Origin: Aradus depressus
Lineage: Eukaryota; Arthropoda; Insecta; Hemiptera; Aradidae
DNA length: 64,000 nucleotides
Assembly (NCBI GenBank): GCA_963662175.1
Contig: OY759214.1
Location: forward strand, 78,504,037-78,568,036
Direction of reading: 5' to 3'
Shown here: piece by piece, positions 24,101 to 39,100 of the stretch
How positions within the stretch are numbered: the first letter of the stretch is position 1
Layout of the letters: each line of letters opens with the position of its first letter
The notes under the pieces: generated by a model
The model's input: only the letters and a program-made list of their open reading frames with translations
Database searches by the model: none
What the model was told of the DNA's origin: nothing
Program-made: the position numbers and the translations under genes

Positions 24101-27100
24101 AAAGAAATAAAAAAGTACATTCTCATTTTATGAATCTCCAAGTGTCCCGGGTTGAAATATTGAAAATGTGGTCACCTTACTAATATAGGCATATTTCAAA
24201 CTCTCTGTGAATTTAATGAGTTGCGATACACGAAAGACAGACAAGACTTCTTAACAATTAATATCCACGACCAACGATGTAATAGGAAGGAACAGTAGGC
24301 ACTGAGTGTACCCTCTTCAGGACATGCATTAGCATATATTCATTAGTCAAAAGTTTATATAAACTAAAATTAAAATATTAAATTCTAACTAAGCCAAACC
24401 TACATCATAACAGAATAATATTTAAATAAATAAAACCATATATACAGTTTTTTGTTGAAATTTCGGCGCATCGACAACTGAGGTCATTAGCGCCAGAATA
24501 ACTGGGTCATTTGCTTTGGCTGTCAGAGCACAGAGAGCAGCAGTCCATGGCACCACTCCGTACTCCTTTATATCGGGGTTCTCTCCCTGTCACTTCTAGA
24601 GCGCAGGAATGGAGACCACCTCCAACAGAACAGCGACTACAGAAGAGAGTCTCTGCACCTCGTTGCCACGCGGCTAACGTAACCTATCTTATACAGCTAA
24701 TTGGAATATAGTACTCGATATTCCTCCATTCCTTCAAACCTAAATCTAAGGATATCAGCATTATTATATAGTTTTGCACGCTAATAACCATATTAATATT
24801 ATTATTGTGATACAATATTTTGTTTTATTTTTAAAAAAATATTCTGATATGATGTAATTTTTGTTTAGTTGAAGTTGTTTTAATTTTACTTAATTTTAAC
24901 TTATATAAGCTTATCACTTGTGTATATACGTTAGCACAGGCCTTGAAGAAGGCATACTCAGTGCCGAAAGCTTGGCAGAAATTCTTCAATTTCTTCCGCA
25001 AGCCTGAACTGTTCATTCCTATCATTAACAATGTTTTCTTTCTACTCTATACTAAAAAACTTACCCATGCTTTCACAGAAATTGACAGGAACCTCTGAAA
25101 AAATAAAAAAATAAAATTAAAACTGCTGCAATTGCGCTTCATGATCAAAATAATTTTATATTAGTTATAATAAACAATTTTCTAAAAAATAACGATTTGA
25201 TAATTAATATAATATAATCAAAAAATACATTAATAAAAAAGAATATTTCTCAGAAAAGAGAAGACATTTGTTGTTCGCCATTTTTAAAAGGACGATCACC
25301 GAACATAGTAAGGTATCTATTCAAAAAAAAACGAAGAAACATGCCACTCAGAAAAGAAAATAGATGCATAAAGAACAGTCATGCATTTTTATTATTAAAA
25401 TTATTTTTAGGCACAAGAAAATTTCATTTGTGAATATAGAAGTGTAAAGAAAGAATGATTGTAAAAATTTCGTAAGTTAACGAAAACTTCTTTAAGCTTC
25501 CGACAATAATATGTATGTATGCTTTAAGTTGGTGCTAAAAACACACGAATAAAAGTACATATGTGTGCCAAAAACCATTCTTTTAGGGGAAAAGATAAAG
25601 AGAGACAAATCAAAAGTGTGTAGAGGAGAGAATAATTTTGAATAAAGTATTCAATTATTATTGAAAAATGAATAAATCATGGCATTATGTGAAAACAGAA
25701 TAATTTACATTGCTCCTTGAAAGGGAAATCTATTTTTTAACGAGAAAGAAAACATATTTTTTTAACGAAGAAGAAGAAGAAAATGTTTTTTTAAAGACTG
25801 CGTTACCGGATGCCTATTAAGGTATGGATTTGGTCTGAATTTTCCAGGAGAAGTTGCAGTATCTGTGCGCAAAAGGCGCTTGAAACTCTGTAAATCAACC
25901 AGTTATAAAGATAACAATGAAATGTAAAGAACTGCTTGTAAACAGCATAGTGAATAAATATTACTTACTTTGATGGGCATTTTCATGTTCATAACTTCGG
26001 CATAACGTGTCAAAACTTTCCAAGGAACATGCACTTTAAGGAAGTTCGTTTTCTGATCAAATGAATTCTGTTCAAGAAAAAAAAAGTATAAGTTTAAAAA
26101 TTCTCAGGAACTCATGACACACAATCCGATCAATTATCAATTCCACATCCTTCCGATAAGCGTCGGTCCTGAACTTATACGAAGTCAGATACTTGTTAAA
26201 CTTATGAGATATACCCATAACATGTTTATTTATTTTTTATTTTTAAATTTCTGTACATATTAATTACAATAATTACATACATACATTAATTTACATAACA
26301 AAATGATAACCAAATGATGTTTTTCTTTTTATACATTTTGTCATATAAAAATGAGATAAAATAAAATAATTAATTTGAATAAAAATTAAAAATATAGAAT
26401 GTTTACGAAGCAAGAGACGAGAATAATGGATTCATTTGATTTATGAATGCCAACAGTTTATATTACTATGCCATATTTCTGTGTTTAATTTGTTATAATT
26501 AATTACGTATGGTTTATCCAAAACGTTTCCATTTTTTGGAAAAATAAACTTTTTGGACATATTTATTTTAATTATGGCTTTGTTTCATTTTTTATTTCAT
26601 CAGACAATTAGTTATATACAGTCGGTGCTATGAATGAAATTTGTTGTCCAATTGTTTTATAACGAAAAGGTATAATATAAGTATGTGAAAAAAAAATTTA
26701 TTCCAGTGTAGTTGGTATTATGAGAAAATTTGGAATTATGATTTACTAAAAATTTTAATTAATAAAAAATTAATAAAAATATTAATAAAAATTAATAAAT
26801 ACAGCTGCCTAATACTTAATATGGAAAGTTCTTCAAACAATTGTTTAGATGAAGTTCTGTGATGTTTGTTAAATAATTTTGTAAGTAAAATTTTGTTGCG
26901 AGTTATGTAAGGGTATTAAATTGGTTTTATACAACCCAACCCAAGCAATGATGCCATATGCAATAACAGGTTGAGTTAAAACAATATAAATGTCGTGAAG
27001 AGCGCTCAGTCCTAAAATACCATTAAATATATTAAATAAAAAGGAACAATAACGAGTTTTGCTGATAAGGTTTTTTATGTGTTTATTCCATTTAAGCTGG

Positions 27101-30100
27101 TCATCTAGTAGAATGCCCAGATATTTTAGTGTCTCCGATCTTGGTAGAGCACAGCAGTTTGAGTCGCAAAAAGCCGCATTACAGTAAGGGTTATTAATAA
27201 AATTTTGCGATTTATTAGGATTATTAAAATGCTCTGAAGCACCTAATGAATGTGACTGATTTCTATCAGCCCAGACAACGAAATTTTATTTGGAAACTGT
27301 TGTTGTTTTTTCTTCAATCAAATAATCTCATCAAACATGTCACCGAGTTCCAAAACCGGCCTTTTGCCCTCCAACCGAAATTTAGTTTTCTTTGTTATTG
27401 GCATGCTTAGTATGTTAAGCTCTATCAGGTAAAACAGTTGTTAGAACCAATATTGGTTTTTTTACAGAAGAAATGTTGCGTGAAAGTTGAAGGTTAGTCC
27501 TAAAATCAACCTTTTGTGAGCATTGTGGAATTTCCGCTTGGAGCATCCTTGTCACTCTTCACGATGGCAGACCCCAATGTTTATAGAGTCTAGAGCAATC
27601 TGCAGACATTGGGCAGACCCAAGATTAATAAAAAAAACACTGTAAGTGTAAGTAAAATGGATATAAGTGCTGAGCAAGTCACCCAGGAATCGGCACGTAA
27701 GCGAATAAAAAATGAGAAAACCTGATGGAACTTGATTCAATTTAAGCCAACAATTTTTACAGCCTTTTTCCATGTTTTTAAAATATAATTTTCTTCGAAA
27801 CTTGTTTTATTTTCTTATTTTGAGTACCTTCTTCTAACAGCAAATTCATTATCTATGTCGTACACAAAACCAGCCAACTGCCAATTTTCATCTCAAAAGT
27901 GGGCTTTTTTAAAGTTGAATTGTTTTCTATTAACCAACTGATAATATTACAACCATGAAGAACTTGATTTTCATCAAACTTATCCAGAAGCTAATTGAGG
28001 GTCAGGTAGGTAACTTTGGTCTAGGTACCAAAATTGGAACATGTCGACTTGTTTTTTGACTTTTGGAACTAAGCAACTCATATGACCAATTAGCTTCATA
28101 AAAAGAATGATCAACTATAAAATATTTGAATAAGTGTACCTGTTTCGTTTCGAACTCCAATTCAAGTCCTTCCTTTTCCAGATTTGTATGAAACTGTTTC
28201 CTGGTTTCCAATTTGATTGTTTCTATTTCGGGGAGTGGTCCTATGTTGAGGTCCTCTTCTTCATACACAATCACAAGGTCGACCCTTCGTTTACCATCCC
28301 TGAAGAACAGACTATCTCGATCCTAAAATACATAACAATTGGTATTCTTAAATTTTAACAATATATCCTACCTAAGAAATAAATAATATTTTACAAATAG
28401 AAATACATCAGAGATAATGGAAATAAGAGAATTTGGAACCATCGCTATCGGCAAATTACAAGTAAAATTATACTAATGTAAAGGATAAACAATATTGGAC
28501 TAATTTATTTACACTAAAAAAAAAAACTTATCTTTTTGACCAACTGATATGATTTATCCAAATCCAACTATCGGCTTTGTGATAACTAATTCAGTGTTAA
28601 TTTATCATAAATAAATACTTAAAAGATACCTATGTATGTGTGCGAAAAAATATATATTTAATTGATGTCTGAAAAAAAAACATATTACAAAACACAGTAC
28701 CCTAAAATGTAGGAAGTAGATAACTCAAGTAGTAATCAATATTTTGTCAAAGCTATCTAGTTTCTTAACAAATGTTCTTCGTAACATAGCTTTAATGAAA
28801 ATGTAAGCGCTTCTATCAAAAGGTTGCTTTGTCCTTAAAGCTGCTGAAAATAATTTAAAAAAAAGATAGGAATCAAAAAAGTTAATTAGTTTTTCTGTTT
28901 TTAATTTTTTTTTTCATAAACTATTTGTCTTCATCTGTTTTATGTATTTTTCTTATTAGAATCACACAAATGACCTATGTAAAAATAGTTCTGCTCCATC
29001 GCCTTCATTCATAACACTATTTTATTGATAAAGAATTTACAACCAAGAAGATATAAGAACTATGATCTTGAATAACACAAAGTTCAAAAACATGTACCGA
29101 TTACATAACTTGTTCTATACTTCGAAAAGCTGGAGGAGTAAAAAAAAAAAAAATTAAGTAGGTATGTACAACAAAAACGTTCATTCAATACCGATACGAG
29201 AATGGTATCGATATTTTCCTAACAGTTTTGCGGGGCTGGATGGGATTTAACAGCCATTTTCTTTTAATTTAAGAACTTTTAAAACTTTTGAGAAATAGAT
29301 ATTTTTTTTATCTAGAGAATTTTTTCTAGCACTTTTTCTATTAATATTTTTTTTTACATCTATAAGTACGAGTATAACGAATTAATAATAATAAAACTCT
29401 ACGATTAAGACCATGAACAAATAAATACACAAATTATTGTTTAAAATGTATATGAAGTTTGTACCTTCGTTCGTTTATTTTTATGACCAATGCCCGGGTT
29501 TTGACTATGAGGTCATACCGCCGGTTATAGTAGCTCTGATGAACATAGTCTGCCTCTACTATGGGAGTTCGGAGTTCTAAATTTTGTCTACTAGGGTTAG
29601 TTACCTAAAATAGGAGAGTCTTTCTTTAAGGGTTACCTGATGTCTCACAGACCTGGAACCATTGCCATACGAATAACGGCGTGTTCACAGGATTTTTCTA
29701 CCTCCCAGATTACTGTTTAATGACGAAAGAATGTACATTATTCGGAGTTCAATTTCAAAGCAATGGTTAGAACCCAGATTTCGTGCATTAAAAAATTAAA
29801 AAACGTTCAATAAAAAGACCACAACGTGCAAAAATGTGCAACAAAAATAAAATCCTGCCATTAAACTATTTTTCAAAGTTTTACAAATACATGTTTTTTT
29901 TTAACTCCATGTTTTAATTTCAAAAGCGTATATGTATACATTTTTTATTATAAAAATACTAGAGATATGTAAAATACAAAACAGTACATCACATTACTCG
30001 AGGCCGAGAACTTGACTTCAATTAAATTGATATATATTTTTTACTCAAGCATTAGACGAGTTAAAATTTACCATCACCAAAATTTTTGTCTGAAAAACTG

Positions 30101-33100
30101 TGCCGCCTGTCGCTAAGTATGTGTTTTAGCTGGAAAAACGATCTATCGACGCTGACGCTTGTGATGGGGCATTTTTTAACCTGCTTATGTCAGGTTGTAG
30201 ATCCCATATCCGGGATTTTTTCTCAAAACTGTTGTTTTGTCGATTAACAAATGAATACATTTTCAAACTAACTTACAAATAAATTGTGCATATTAATCAG
30301 GATGCCTTAATTCGTAAAAATAAATTGTTATTTAATAATTTCATCCGGGCTCTAAGAATAATTTTGGTCCTTGACTCCTAACACTAAATATTCAGTTAGT
30401 TTTATAATTTTATATTTTCAGAATGATCAATGTTAATCAATATTAACAATGTAAAATGTCATACAGGGTTCTTCTCGAGAGGTGGGAGTCCTCCAGTCAG
30501 ATCCTCAGGCAGTGTGTCATCGGAATGGTCGAACGACCTGAACTCTGGTATTGAGACAGTGTCTGGCATCGGTGTTCCTGTCCAATCTCGGCTCGAGTTC
30601 TGTCCTCTCGGTCCTGCAACAACAGTTATCTTCACTAAAAGGTATAGACAAAACTAATATTTAGTTTGTTTTTAGGTGTACGGGGATGAGTACATCTAAC
30701 AAATGAGTAAGTGCAACGTACAAAAAAAAGTATGATGTGGCTATAACAGAACTCTCCCTCCCTCTCTCAAATACAATTCATGTGAGAAAAGTGTTTAGGG
30801 TTAAGGTGTGGTGAACCAAAAACGTGTGATATAACATTGAAATAGATGCGCAAAGGAGGTAATTTTATTTATATGTTTATAAAATAACATTGAATTAAAG
30901 AATGCCCACAATATTTAAAAAGAAAAGAGACTAAAGTAGATGTAAAAATTAGTTTGTAAGATTTTTATTGTAAGTAATTTCATTTTTTAAATTTGATAAT
31001 GATATTCTGATTTTCTTTATAATGTAGATTTAGGTAAATAAACCCAATATTTGTTCTCTTATTCTATGCTCTTCATTTCCCTGCGAACCCAGTAAGATAA
31101 TTTAAACCTTTGGATTAGAGGTTTAGGTTTTATGGCTCATGCCCGGGCTTTAACTACGAGGTCATATCGCCTACTACCAGAGCGCTCTTTCGTCACTCTG
31201 GTGGACATGAGCCCGACTCTATTGTGGGAGTCCTAAATTTTGCATACCCTAAATTTTTATTCACCTAGGGCAGGGATCTTTAACGAGTATCTGACATCGT
31301 ACAGGCTCGGGACCATCGCTTAAAGTCCCATCCGAAGGACGGCGTGCTTAAGTTTATTTGACCTATATAAAATAAACTAAGGGCCTCGGTCGGGTATCCC
31401 TTGGATTAGATTTAACATTTAAAAAAAAAGAACTAATATGGCATCTCATTATTATATTTAGAAGAACTCCAAATGAAATAATTATTAATTGAAATTTTTT
31501 AAAATATGTACGTGCACTTTCTTCAAAATTGCAAGTCTTGAACTTTCGAGATTCATTTAGGGCCCTTTACGGAAATTACTGTAGAAATCAAAATTTAGTA
31601 GAAGACCAGCAATAATTTCTACAGGAAATGTGGTAATTTTATTATTTAATTATATTTTATTTATTATTTCAATTATTTTCATTTTTTATTTTACACCATT
31701 TAACCTAATTATCTCAACAGATAAGATGGTGCAGTTACCGAATGCATCCTTGATGTGGGGGGTGGCCCCTCCAGGATGTATGGAGCCTCTGGACAGACGT
31801 CTCTCTTTGTTGCCTGGGGGTGGGGCCATCCCATCCTCCAGATCGGGACTTGGCACGCTTCTCCACGGCTGTTTGTCGCTCTCCACTCCGTACCACACCA
31901 CGACACTCCTCTCTGCAACAATAGTGTCCATCCATCACTCATCGAGTTGACTATGTTAAAATGTTGAAAATATAATGTATAAAAAAAAAAATAACACCAT
32001 CTGGCTATTCTTGAATAAAATTAACTTAAATATAAAAATTTAATTATAAGAAAGTACTAATAAGAAGTGACAACCATTAGGAAACAAACATTTTTATGTG
32101 ATATTTAAAAAAAATCTTTCGTTTCTTGTTTAAAAAATAACAATTGTTTTAACTGATTATAATATATGAAAATGTATGTATTGTGTTTTTCTATTATGTT
32201 ACCAAAAAACTCACCCTGAAATTCAGGGTCACTCAGAAATTAGAGTCACCCTTAATTTTGTAGTAATGACATCGCAACTTTGAGGAGCTTAACTTATGAT
32301 TAGTACGAAATGGCAACTACATGAGGCAGATTACGAATTTTATAAATGGCAGGATATAGGCAATCCGGCCGGTATTGAATTGCGTCAAAAAGGTATACCT
32401 CCACATAATCCTTGTATTCAACTGCGCTCATTTGAGAATTACACACATTTTATTAACACTGTCTACGTACATATTATATATTACCTTACAAAGTGACAAA
32501 GTTTGTATAAATTACAAGAATGTATTAGGTATCGCAACAAAATTGTGGCGTAGAAACCACGTACTCTTTGTAAATCCAGTTGATGTATACGAAGAAATAA
32601 AATTTTGACCCTCCCGTCGGTCCTTTTAGTGAAACAGTTCAGGTTCTCCTGATGTAGAGAAACTTATAGTTCATAAAAAAAATTTATTTCTCAATATAAA
32701 CGATATATGTCAATTATATTAAAAACGATATATGTCAATTATATTAAAAACATACGTTTTCTTTATAATTATATTTCCGTTTGCTTCAACTTGATATTGC
32801 ACGTTTTTATAATATATCACAGGACTTCGACTATTGGACTAATAGAGAATATAAACACAGTCAAAACGAAAAAAAAACTGAATTTTGCGAATTAGATTCA
32901 TCCCAATCCCAGATAGCAAATCATATAAACAAAAAATACAATTGGTCGAATTCAATATGAGTTAGAAAGGATTGGCGCAGTTAAATAGTTTTAAATATCA
33001 TAAACAAGACTAACTTAAAATAACAGATATCCCATTGGCACAATTTGATTTCGCCCAGGCAACCTGCCCTGAATGACCATACTCAGCCGAAACTATATCA

Positions 33101-36100
33101 GATGAAGGGAGCTCGACTGCCAAACACTATCAGAGCATACACGTAATTGATTTATTCGTGCTGGTGATTCAACGAGGAATATTTAAGAATATTCTTCATA
33201 AGACCTCTGCTGAGGAGTATTGATATCCTCTAATGTAGATTCAGTTCTTCATGTCTATAGTTGCTTTGAAGAGAGTTCTCGAACGATGTGTTATATTATT
33301 CGGTCATACTCATTGCATCCCCTCTCGCCAAAGGTAGATAAAATCACAAATTTTTTTCTCTCTTAATCATTTTTATCTCATACGTATGAGTAACGACTGT
33401 TTTCCAAATTGACACTGGGTGAGACAATAGTCGATTATCCTATCAGTACCTACTTGAAAGCTGTCATATACTCGTACAGTAGATCAGTACAAATGCAGGT
33501 CAAGTTTACTTTGTAAAAAATCGATCTCTCGAATTGGGCCAATGGGTTAAACATGTTCATACATTTTTCAATCGGCAAAACTACAATTAAGGAATTAATT
33601 TTTTGTAGCCCAATAGTAAATTTTAACGCGAAAAGAAGTAGAAAATGCGACTTAGCCTACTACCAATCGTTGCAAAATTTAGTAAATTGGTTCGAAATGT
33701 ACTTCCCCAGCACGAATTAGGAATTAAGGAAGGATTTGTTTATGATTTTTTTTCCCATATCCGCTTATACAATTATTTATATTCATACATGTGGTTCCTG
33801 GCGAGCTCATCATTCCAATCTGATACAGCCTCCTGGATATATTGTTTCGAGTTTCATATGAGAACTACGTCGTTGACATAAAGGCAGACTTGTGAAAATT
33901 CAGCGATGGATCTCACATCCTCTTCGCTTGCGTATTTTATGAACCATTCCTCAATAGTATACGATTTTTAAGTTTTTTAAATACTTCTCTGCAGCTTGAT
34001 TTTTGATTAATACTACAATCCTCTGGTTGTCCCTTTTATTCTTATGTGATCTTAATAAAAAAAGTTGTCAATTTTAGAGAATTAGGCAATGGCTCACGCT
34101 AAGTCTGACTAGAAAAAGATAGAAATATAGTGTCGATGCATGAAAATTGATTCCGGTGGTAGCCCTCATATGAGAGGCCTCTATCACTGTGGCCTTGTTC
34201 GCATGTATTTATATTTGTTAATTGATCAATATCGATCCAGATAGTATTCTATAATCAATACACTTTCTTCACTATTTATATTATTGTTTTCCAATAGTTC
34301 TAGCCCCCCGATTCCGAAGCAGTTCGTTTCACTCCCTCACTCGACAAAGTAAAAAAAAAAAAAGCACAATTTTAAATAGGTGATTTTTTTCATTTTTTAA
34401 ATATTTTTAATTAATTAAAAATATTCCTCAATAGTATATAAGCATTGTGAGCCTAGGAGACCCTGGCTTATTGAAATTCCTAGGTTATATGACGCTGAGA
34501 CTTAAGACCACGCCCTGAGGATTTGATAACGACATTTAATGGATCTCACAAGTATGGACGAGGTTTCTTAACCAAATCTTCTTTCTAGAGACGACAACCT
34601 TCATATCTATCAACACAAAATAAAATTTCCTCCCCTTAATAGCCATCCTCAACACAAAGATGTGGACCTGGTCTCTATGATGCCTCTTTTGTTTTAAGTT
34701 TACTTCAACTATTGAAATTTCGGATTAGAAAAAAAAAAAGGATTTCAGATTCCGTCACATTGGGTGGATTTTGGTTACAACAGATGGTTACGACTGAAAC
34801 ATAAAAATCAGGATTACTTCGATTCTCTCCGGAACATCGTCTGCATCATATTATTATAATCGAAGTATTGCAATCGTGCGAAAATTCGAGATGAGCTTAA
34901 AATCTGAAATGAAGATGTCACATGTGCAAACTTATAGATTTTGGTCAAAATTAAGACCATTTTGGTCTAAATACATTTTACAATATACCGTATAAATTAA
35001 TTTTATTAATCGGTTTTGCTAATTAAACGCCGAAAACCGTGCTGAAAAGTCGTGTTGAAACTGATTTTCTTATACGTTTGCTTGATTTACGCGAAAACGG
35101 TTAGTCCTATCAAAAAATTGGTTCTTACCAAAAATGTTCCTTATAAAATTATTTCCAATTTTTAGTTGTTAGGAATATTTTAAAATAATTAAAAATATTA
35201 AAAAATGAAAAAAAATCACGTATTTAAATTTTTTTTTTTTTTTTACTTTGTCGACTGATGTGGTGAAACGAACTGCTTCGGAATCGGGGGGCTAGAACTA
35301 TTGGAAAACAATAATATAAATAGTGAGAAAAGTGTATTGATTATCGAATACTATCTGGATCGATATTGATCAATTAATAAATATAAATACATGCGAACAA
35401 GGCCACATTGATAGAGGCCTCTCATATGAGAGCTATCACCGGAATCAATTTTCATGCACCGGCACCGTATATTTCTATCCTTTTCTCGGCAGCCTTAGCG
35501 TGAGGCATTGCTTAATTCACTAAAATTGACAACTTTTTTTATTAAAGTCACTTAAGAATAAAAGGGGTAGCCCCACAGGTTGTAGTATTAACCAAAGAAC
35601 AAGCTGCAGAGAAATATTTAAAAAAACTTAAAAATCTTATACTATTGAGGAATGGTTCATAAAATATGCAAGCGAAGAGGATGTGAGATCCATCGCTGAA
35701 TTTTCACAAGTCTGCCTTTATGTCAACGACGTAGTTCTCATATGAAACTCAATACAAGATGTCCAGGAGGCTCGCCAGGAACCACATGATTGAATATGAA
35801 TAAGGGCATCTGGTGTTATGGGAAAAATAAATGTCCATAAGGAGACCAGTAAGAAATAAGGTTCAAATATCGTTATCGCAGAAAATAATATCAAGTAACA
35901 CAGTGTACATTTTGTTTTGACAATATTTCAACCTCGACATTTCAACCAAACTGGGGTTCGTTGTGACCCGAGAAAGGGACGTTGAAGTCTACCGAGATAT
36001 TATAAAAAGACCCAACATTTTATTTCCAAATTGAAACAAAATACATCATTGCCTTTATCCTGGATTTGACTGACGCCTCATTTCTATGTAAATCACTGAA

Positions 36101-39100
36101 AATTCCTGTGCCGTGAAAATACTAACGAAAAATGGCCTAGAAATTATAGTCATTTTCCCAGGGCAACGCCGGGTAATACCACTAGTATTTAATGGCCAGT
36201 AGATATTCATCTTTCTGGAGATATAAATTATTTATGTTTGAGGTCAGAAGGATTATCCTCCCCATCTTTCATATAATTTTGTTTGGATAACCTCATTGTT
36301 TTTGTACGAAATAAGCTACTGGAGTTATAGAGGTAATCTCAAGAGGCTGAGGGGCGGGTCACCGATAAATAGGTTAGTTCTACTATCATTCAATAAGTTT
36401 GTATCATAGAATATAATAAGCAAGGTGAAAGGAAGAAAAATAATAAATGTTTAACTAAAGAAATTATAAAAGACTTATAAACATACAATAACATAATATA
36501 AACTATAGTAAGTGGCCTTAGTCCATCATACCATATATGATCCTTTGCATGAAATACAGTGAAATGATACAATAAACAAGAACAAAGAATTTGCTTAACT
36601 TTCATATTGTATAATTCCACAAAAATATGTATATACATAAAGTATAGTACCGGTACGCCGTCAGCACAAAGTTCAAATGTGTCTTGTACATAGCCGAAAC
36701 CGGTACACAATATTTATTTAAGTAGACATTATAAAAGTTAAATAAGTTCGTTGTTTTTATTTAATTTATTAGTTTTCTAGTATTTTGATACAGATCGTAG
36801 AATTGTATTTGGACAATGACATGGTACTGAAAATGATAAAAAATAAATAAATGGTTCTTATATAATATTATTAGAAAGCATGCAAAAACAACAGGCACTA
36901 TGTAGATATACTAGTTGGTGTGCCAAGCAAATTGATACACATTACGATTGCAAGAAAATAATATGAGCAGTCATAAATAATATAGTTAAATAGCAAAACG
37001 GTTAGCATAAAATATTTAGTTGAATTTATTATACCTTACTTTTTAATATTTCAATATGGTAATTGGAGGCAATTGAGGTATATATATATACCTCAATTGC
37101 CTCAAATATTTGTATATTAAAAAAAAATATTTTCTTTATTTCATATAGACGTTTCGACTTCTTGTCATTATCAATTATAAATAAATACAGAATGATATAT
37201 AAAATACTCTTCCAATCATATATTATTCAACATTGATTGTCGTCAAATTTTTCTACTAATTCACATTTGTCAAATTTCACCCTTACATTTTTTTAAAAAA
37301 CCAATATTATAAATAAAACACTATAACCCTGATATAACCTAGTCTAATGAAAAAAAATGTATTAAAATATGTATATACCTCAATTGCCTCAAATTACCAT
37401 ATTGAAAGGTTAGCACAAATTATATAGAATGCATTGAAAAGGAGTCAAATATTTACAATATACAGCTGATGCCGGCACGACCATGGAGGCAAACTGGGGG
37501 CCGCTAAGGGCGGCACTGAGGCGGAGGATTTTTTATTTTTTTGTAAAGCTTTATATTATTTACGTGTTCTTGCACATGATTGCACGTTTCGTTTGTTAGG
37601 GCAAAATCAACAGTGATTTTACCAGTTAGCGCATGTAAACAAGGCTGAGCTGTCGATTACATAACTTCCCCTATACCAAGTACAGCTGAAAGTGTAATAG
37701 AGTATTACTTTGAACTTGAATTGAATGTCGGAGGAACAGAGTAAATACTAGTTAAATATAAAAATGAATAGTAAATAATTGAATACGAAAATTCTACTAC
37801 TACATTGTATTTCAAATGTCTGGATATGTCGGTATATGATGGGAGGAGGGTGGTCGTTCGCCTAGGGCGCTAGGTTTCTTTGCGCCTGCCCTGTTGAGGG
37901 CGCCGATAGGTCAGAGGTAGCGGCCGAGGCCCTTCTGATGGAACGATATTAGGTACTCGTTTAAGACCCCTAGGTAAATAAACCTAGTCATCCAAAATTT
38001 AGGACTCCCAGAATAGAGTCGGGCTTATGTCCATCAGAGCGACCAAAGAGCGCTCTGGTAGTAGGCGATATGACTTTTTGTAGTTAAAGCCCTGGCATGA
38101 GTCATAATAACTAACTAATAATATCATCAAGAAAGATTAAAGGAAATCTAAGTGTTTATTATTTTTTAAAAACCCTCAAAAGAGATATGTAGAAGCTCTT
38201 CTTTTTAGGTATATTCTGTCTGTTCCAACACAAAAAAAACTTGTACGTTTTTGCTACTCAAAGCAGACATCTTGAGGTTTTCTTTGCACAGGTTAGTACT
38301 GGCTTCCTGATTTAATGTATCACTTCTCTTTCAATTAATAATTATAGTTGAGATAAAATAGGAAAAAAAGGTACCTAATCAAAAATACTTGAAAGCAACG
38401 AAAAATTAGTTATTGACAGGGAAGAAAAAAAAAATCTAAATGGATGAAATACGTGATTACCATTGAGATCCTGCGGCCAAACATCGAACGATTTCTATTT
38501 CTAGTCAGCCAGTGAATATTTAAGAGGTCTTAACCCACTTCAGCGACCCACCGCATCGTTGACATTTAACCTTTTTCATTTTTTATATGTTTATTCATCC
38601 TACGTAGATAATAAATAGTCTTTTGTAACCTTTTCATTTCGTTGTCCTATTTACCTAGTTAATCTGAGTCTTTCATGTTCGCAATTTTTGAAAGGGTTAA
38701 TCTTATTTCATGAAAAAGAAAGATTGTAAGTGAATAATGGTAACGGCAATGAGAGAAGAAATGAAAAAAATATTTAGCTATACAATGTAGATGGATGGCA
38801 TCTTTGGCATTCGAAATTAAAGTCTACAACTGTAACGACTAAACTGCATAAAACTGGCAATGTACATTTAAAATACCGTAAGTTACCATTAAGAAACCTT
38901 TTCAAAGGGATTGCATTTCGATGCTTATGTTATAGAAAGGGCTGAAGATGTCCTTTCGGTTTGAAACGTCTCCCCTTAAATGAATACAATTTCTACAAGA
39001 CCGAATGCGTTTTTTCATGTACGTTAACATGAATATTTGTTTCGTGCTGATCATAATTGCGAATGGATCGGGCATCCTGGTTTTTACTCTCCGATAAGAG

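Noticed and set aside
31686..31967. Several overlapping open frames on both strands
   Set aside because: They are shadows of anoctamin exon 2, whose frame alone fits both splice sites.
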